64,000 bases of DNA, from assembly GCA_024291935.2 (NCBI GenBank), contig CM044306.1, positions 21,957,001-22,021,000 of the forward strand. Direction: 5' to 3'. The first letter of the stretch is position 1, and every line of letters starts with the position of its first letter. Positions 62,601-64,000 of the stretch are shown in pieces. Below the pieces are notes generated by a model. It was not told where the DNA came from, searched no databases, and saw only the letters and a program-made list of their open reading frames with translations. The position numbers and the translations under genes are program-made. The DNA is from Okapia johnstoni (lineage: Eukaryota > Chordata > Mammalia > Artiodactyla > Giraffidae).

Positions 62601-64000
62601 CTTGACTGTGCCAGGCACCAGTCCCTCTTACTTCTATAAAAGGGCAAAAGGAAGGTTCTGGGCTCCCTGCACAGGCCTCGCCTCACCTCAGCAAACCCTT
62701 CTCAGTTATCAAGGATTCAGGGATCTTGAGCCGTGGTGCAGAGGTGATTTTGCCTGTCCCTCTGTGTCAGGGGTCCAGAGTTTGAGGTGGTGGGGTGGAA
62801 GTTGGAGAGGACATCTAAATGGTGGGCTGACTAGCATCTAAACTAGGTTTCCTTTCTTAAGGCAAAATTTTAGGCCCACTGATGCTGTTTAATAAACCAC
62901 TCCTTTGTTGGACCTAGTGGAGAGAAGAATTGAGCTATAGCTGTGTCTGTGGCAGGTGGTCTCAGGTGAACCTGAACTGGCTTCAGAGTTGCAGTCCTGC
63001 AGACTTTTGGGTGCACAGTGTTGGTCAGGGCCCCCTGTGGTTGTTCTTTGAGGTGGAATAAAACCCACTCACCACATGATTCCCTGGAAGCACCTTGGGG
63101 GCCTTCAGACTCTTCTCTTGGGCACATTTGTTCACGTGTCTTTGCATGAGTTGATGTGCAAGGGATTTTCTTTCTTGGCAGGTTTTTTTTTTTTTTTTCT
63201 GGAGCTTCTTTTTTTTAAAAAAAATTGAAGTATAGTTAATTTACCAGGCTTCGCTGGTGGCTCAGATGGTAAAGAATCTGCCTACAATGCAGGATACCCA
63301 GGTTCGATTCCTGGGTCAGGAAGATCCCCTGGAGAAGGGAATAAGAGAGGAGCCTGGCGGAGTACAGTTCATAGGGTTGGAAAGAGTTGGACACGACTGA
63401 AGCAACTTAGCATGCATGCATACATAGTTAATTTACAGTGTTGTGTTAATTTCTGCTATACAGCAAAGTGATTCAGTATATATATATGTGTGTGTATATA
63501 TATATATATGCACACATTCTTTTCTATATTTTTTTCCATTATGGTTTGTCTCAGAGTATTGAATAGAGTTCCCTGTGCTATACAGTAGAACCTTGTTGTT
63601 TATCCTTTCTATGTAAAGTGGTTTGCATCTGCTAATCTCAAACTCCCAATCCATCCTTTCTGTACACCCCCTCCCCCGTGGCAACCACAAGTCTGTCCTC
63701 TATGTCTGTGAGTCTACTTCTGTTTTGTAGATAGGTTCATTTGTGTCATATTTTAAATTCCACATATAAGTGATATCACATGGTATTTGTCTTTCTCTTT
63801 CTGACTTATTTCACTTATATGATAATCTCTAGTTGTATCCATGTTGCTGCAAATGGCATTATTTCATTCTTTTTTTATTTCATTGTATATATGTGCCGTG
63901 TCTTCTTTATCCAGTCATCTGTCAATGGACATTTAGGTTTTTTTCACCTCTTGGCTATTGTGAATAGTGCCGCTATGAACATAGGAGTGCATGTATATTT
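38586..64000 (+). CDS. PLXDC1: PLXDC1 gene, 5' part (plexin domain-containing 1 / TEM7), truncated by window edge
   Basis: This is a single-pass type I membrane protein of tumour and angiogenic endothelium, reported to act as a receptor for PEDF. Two coding exons are present: 38586-38661 and 44704-44882, joined through a split Gly codon to give 85 residues. These comprise the signal peptide ([18 protein letters not shown]) and the N-terminal extracellular segment with [11 protein letters not shown] and [12 protein letters not shown], which match the human protein as I recall it. An N-glycosylation sequon (NGT, residues ~80-82) is visible. The rest (PSI/plexin-like domains, transmembrane segment, cytoplasmic tail) is beyond the window. 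I searched 44883-64000 for the next exon (expected to start EDNHSYY) and did not find it. Confidence 0.93.
39845..39985 (+). repeat. MIR SINE fragment
   Basis: ttgcttgttgtatgaccttg, gcaagttacttttcttct and gggcctgtttcctctcttat follow the MIR layout. Confidence 0.65.
41400..41830 (+). repeat. L2 LINE 3' end interrupted by Bov-tA
   Basis: L2 signature on the left (ctagactcttcacgggcaca, cccagcactcagctcagtgc), resuming on the right of the SINE with gctcaataaacatgtgctgg. Confidence 0.7.
41586..41797 (-). repeat. Bov-tA SINE, antisense
   Basis: gctaagtcacttcagtgtc to ggttctttaccactagtgc and gggaagccca, an antisense Bov-tA. It was inserted into the L2 element. Confidence 0.9.
43890..44065 (+). repeat. 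MER20-like hAT-Charlie element
   Basis: gctactggcattgagtgggt, aggtcaggaatgctgctaaa, acaacaaagaattatccagt and aaaatgtcagtggtaccaag match MER20. Confidence 0.7.
44180..44350 (+). repeat. MER5A-like hAT-Charlie element
   Basis: agcagttgttctcacccttg, ctacatcagaatctctgggg and ctccccagatgattctagtg follow MER5A. Confidence 0.65.
44704..44882 (+). CDS. PLXDC1: PLXDC1 exon 2
   Basis: 179 bases, [20 protein letters not shown] through [20 protein letters not shown] to PDNGTRVV. Acceptor cccag, donor gtgagt, phase 0 at the end. Confidence 0.94.
46200..46328 (-). repeat. CHR-type SINE, antisense
   Basis: cttttgacttcactgcacag, tcttagttctctgacccgga and gtcactggaccaccaggaaa. Confidence 0.75.
46560..47530 (-). 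repeat. Probable old L1/HAL1 fragment, split by a SINE
   Basis: The AT-rich antisense sequence includes ggctgaatatagaattctag and gtcgtctggcttctgatgtc, reminiscent of old L1 ORF2 consensus. The assignment is weak. Confidence 0.35.
47146..47341 (-). repeat. CHR-type SINE (long form), antisense
   Basis: T run, tttggctttgctgggtctta, agttccctgaccagggatca and cttagccactggaccatcag. Confidence 0.85.
48018..48570 (-). repeat. L1 3'-end fragment split by Bov-tA
   Basis: ttgatttacaatgttgtgtt and agtttcagg on the left, and gattcagttatacatatata, agttccctgtgctatatagt and gtctgtttctgttttgtaaa on the right. Confidence 0.85.
48074..48291 (-). repeat. Bov-tA SINE nested in L1, antisense
   Basis: cagtcgctcaattgtgtcca, ggctcctctgtccatggaat, ctgcattgcaggcagattct and accagggaagccca. 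Confidence 0.9.
49287..49414 (+). repeat. CHR-type SINE with A-rich tail
   Basis: ggacttctctggtggtccag, aagactccaagctgctactt, ggttggggaactaagatccc, ending in an A run. Confidence 0.85.
52417..52430 (-). promoter_or_regulatory. CTCF-like motif in PLXDC1 intron 2
   Basis: The minus strand reads CCAGCAGAGGGCGC, agreeing with the CTCF core at all strong positions. It faces the plus-oriented site at 37290. Confidence 0.65.
52530..53345 (-). repeat. L1M LINE fragment, antisense
   Basis: Familiar antisense L1M sequence: gtgagattcacataaaaaa, tttctttcacctggcgtaat, cattcccaccagcagtgtat, gccatttgtatatcttcttt and tggagaaatgtctac. Confidence 0.85.
54943..55800 (-). mobile_element. BovB LINE 3' part (RTE clade)
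   Basis: BovB 3' end in antisense orientation, terminating at a CTGAA-type tandem tail (54943-54958 region, gttcagttcagttcagtc on the plus strand). It contains an uninterrupted C-terminal reverse transcriptase frame, listed separately. It is truncated at its 5' end (near 55800), where an oppositely oriented BovB piece begins. Confidence 0.93.
54965..55798 (-). pseudogene. BovB reverse transcriptase, C-terminal fragment with open frame
   Basis: 277 codons stay open on the minus strand. The frame carries the RT catalytic box [13 protein letters not shown] (YADD), followed by the RTE-type thumb and C-terminal region ([63 protein letters not shown]) and a natural stop after KSRT. The endonuclease and most of the RT fingers and palm are missing, so it cannot be an autonomous element. 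The apparent Met start is fortuitous. It is a retroposon relic and not a host gene. Confidence 0.9.
55806..56132 (+). mobile_element. BovB LINE 3' fragment, opposite orientation
   Basis: Sense-strand BovB: gaagactcttgagagtccct, tcctaaaggaaatcagtcct, tattcattggaaggactgat, ggttggatggcatcactgac and ttgggcacaactgagcgatt. An internal stretch after tcattggaaaa is deleted relative to the neighbouring copy. Ends in an AAC-rich tail. Confidence 0.9.
56412..56628 (+). repeat. Bov-tA SINE
   Basis: ctggtaaagaacctgcctac, tctagtattcttactgggag, agaggagcctggtgggctac and gagtcggacacgactgaggt. Confidence 0.9.
57895..58108 (-). repeat. Bov-tA SINE, antisense
   Basis: cagtcacttcagctgtgtct, ccgccaggctcctctgtccg, ctgcattggcaggcaggttc and gccacctgggaagccc. 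Confidence 0.9.
58185..58720 (+). repeat. Old interspersed repeat, family not named
   Basis: gtccaaaatggctgtttcag, cctgccatcacatctgcatc, tggtcagacatagtcatata and tctaacaaaaactggcgatt form a pattern that recurs in part at 61376-61475. I recognise it as a widespread mammalian repeat but cannot name the family with confidence. Confidence 0.5.
59310..59421 (-). repeat. CHR-type SINE fragment, antisense
   Basis: cctccctgcccagggatcaa, gttggaaacgcagagtctta and accactggactacgagga. Confidence 0.75.
59893..59945 (-). repeat. Short BovB-derived fragment
   Basis: tgaatattcagggttgattt, cctttaggactggttcgatc matches the antisense BovB segment also seen at 55200-55270. Confidence 0.65.
60522..60640 (+). 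repeat. CHR-type SINE
   Basis: gggacttccctggtggtcta, cacgctcccaatgcaggggg, ggtttgggaactaagatccc and an A-rich end. Confidence 0.85.
61153..61368 (+). repeat. Bov-tA SINE
   Basis: gcttccctggtggctcagat, ccagtattcttgcctgtgga, agaggagcctggcaggctac and gagttggacatgactgagtg. Confidence 0.92.
61376..61475 (+). repeat. Second, shorter copy of the unnamed repeat
   Basis: caatatggctgttgaagctc, agtcatcacatctgcattcc correspond to 58374-58415. Confidence 0.5.
61822..62296 (-). mobile_element. MLT1-type LTR (ERVL-MaLR), antisense
   Basis: The antisense LTR has its right end at tattagcctcctagggctgc, then cataacagagtatcacaaac and ctgggtggcttaaaacaata, and its other end near gggacacaattaaacct. It is an ancient, diverged solitary LTR of the mammalian MaLR group with no coding interior. 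Confidence 0.7.
62338..62490 (+). repeat. CHR-type SINE with A-rich tail
   Basis: gggacttccttggtggtcca, gttcgatccctgaccaggga and catgccgcaacttaaacc, followed by an A/T-rich tail. Confidence 0.8.
63205..64000 (-). repeat. L1 3'-end, antisense, continuing past the window
   Basis: T-rich head, attgaagtatagttaattta, then after the SINE gtgttgtgttaatttctgct, agttccctgtgctatacagt, gcaaccacaagtctgtcctc and tttcacttatatgataatct. Includes a TA/TG microsatellite (~63478-63511). Confidence 0.88.
63245..63423 (+). repeat. Bov-tA SINE nested in the L1
   Basis: ggcttcgctggtggctcaga to gaagcaacttagcatgcatg. A perfect 13-base target-site duplication, atagttaatttac, lies at 63232-63244 and 63424-63436. The middle (between gaaggga and gagaggagcc) carries a short deletion. 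Confidence 0.92.

Larger units (their letters stand above)
44883..64000. other. PLXDC1 intron 2 (partial)
   Basis: More than 19 kb of intron that runs off the window. It is dominated by SINE, L1, BovB and LTR insertions listed separately. The segment 49420-52500 is free of recognised repeats. 45000-46200 and 53350-54900 show no assigned element beyond weak MER5-like traces (~53880-54010). Confidence 0.65.

Overview
This window is vertebrate nuclear DNA from a ruminant, most likely a bovid such as cattle, sheep, goat or buffalo. The evidence is the interspersed repeats: Bov-tA and Bov-A SINEs, CHR-type tRNA(Glu)-derived SINEs, a BovB (RTE-clade) LINE and cetartiodactyl L1 3' ends, lying around spliced genes with GT-AG introns. 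The gene order RPL19 - CACNB1 - ARL5C - PLXDC1 matches the human 17q12 block read in reverse. In cattle that would place it on chromosome 19; this placement is inferred from synteny.

Layout. 1-2590: the 5' half of RPL19 on the minus strand (exons 1-3; exons 4-6 lie beyond the left edge). 2600-2940: its promoter and a possible divergent promoter. 2940-5090: intergenic DNA with SINE insertions. 5090-23930: the complete CACNB1 gene on the plus strand, encoding the beta-1 subunit of voltage-gated calcium channels. All coding exons can be placed to the base. The frames give 598 aa (beta-1b type), 523 aa (beta-1a, skeletal type) and 478 aa (beta-1c type) products through the mutually exclusive exons 7A/7B and two alternative 3' ends. 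23940-28480: intergenic, old repeats. 28609-35325: complete ARL5C, six coding exons giving a 179-aa ARF-like GTPase with intact GTPase motifs. 35957-36028: a tRNA-Cys(GCA) gene. 38080-64000: the CpG-island promoter and first two coding exons of PLXDC1 (TEM7), followed by more than 19 kb of repeat-filled intron 2 that runs off the right edge.

The genes are not an operon and need not work together. RPL19 is a housekeeping ribosomal protein gene, CACNB1 serves excitation-contraction coupling in muscle and channel trafficking in neurons, ARL5C is a small Golgi-type GTPase, and PLXDC1 is a cell-surface receptor of tumour endothelium.

The strongest lead is a candidate alternative first exon of CACNB1 near 9.6 kb. 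It has a start codon in good context, ten codons and a splice donor in exactly the phase needed to join exon 3, which is how other calcium-channel beta genes build alternative N-termini. Other leads are three CTCF-like motifs, two of them convergent around the PLXDC1 promoter, an NRF1/CRE/ETS cluster upstream of RPL19, an inverted pair of BovB fragments, and an ARL5C that looks fully functional although the human copy, as I remember it, is degenerate. I see no CRISPR array, operon, phage or other prokaryotic system.
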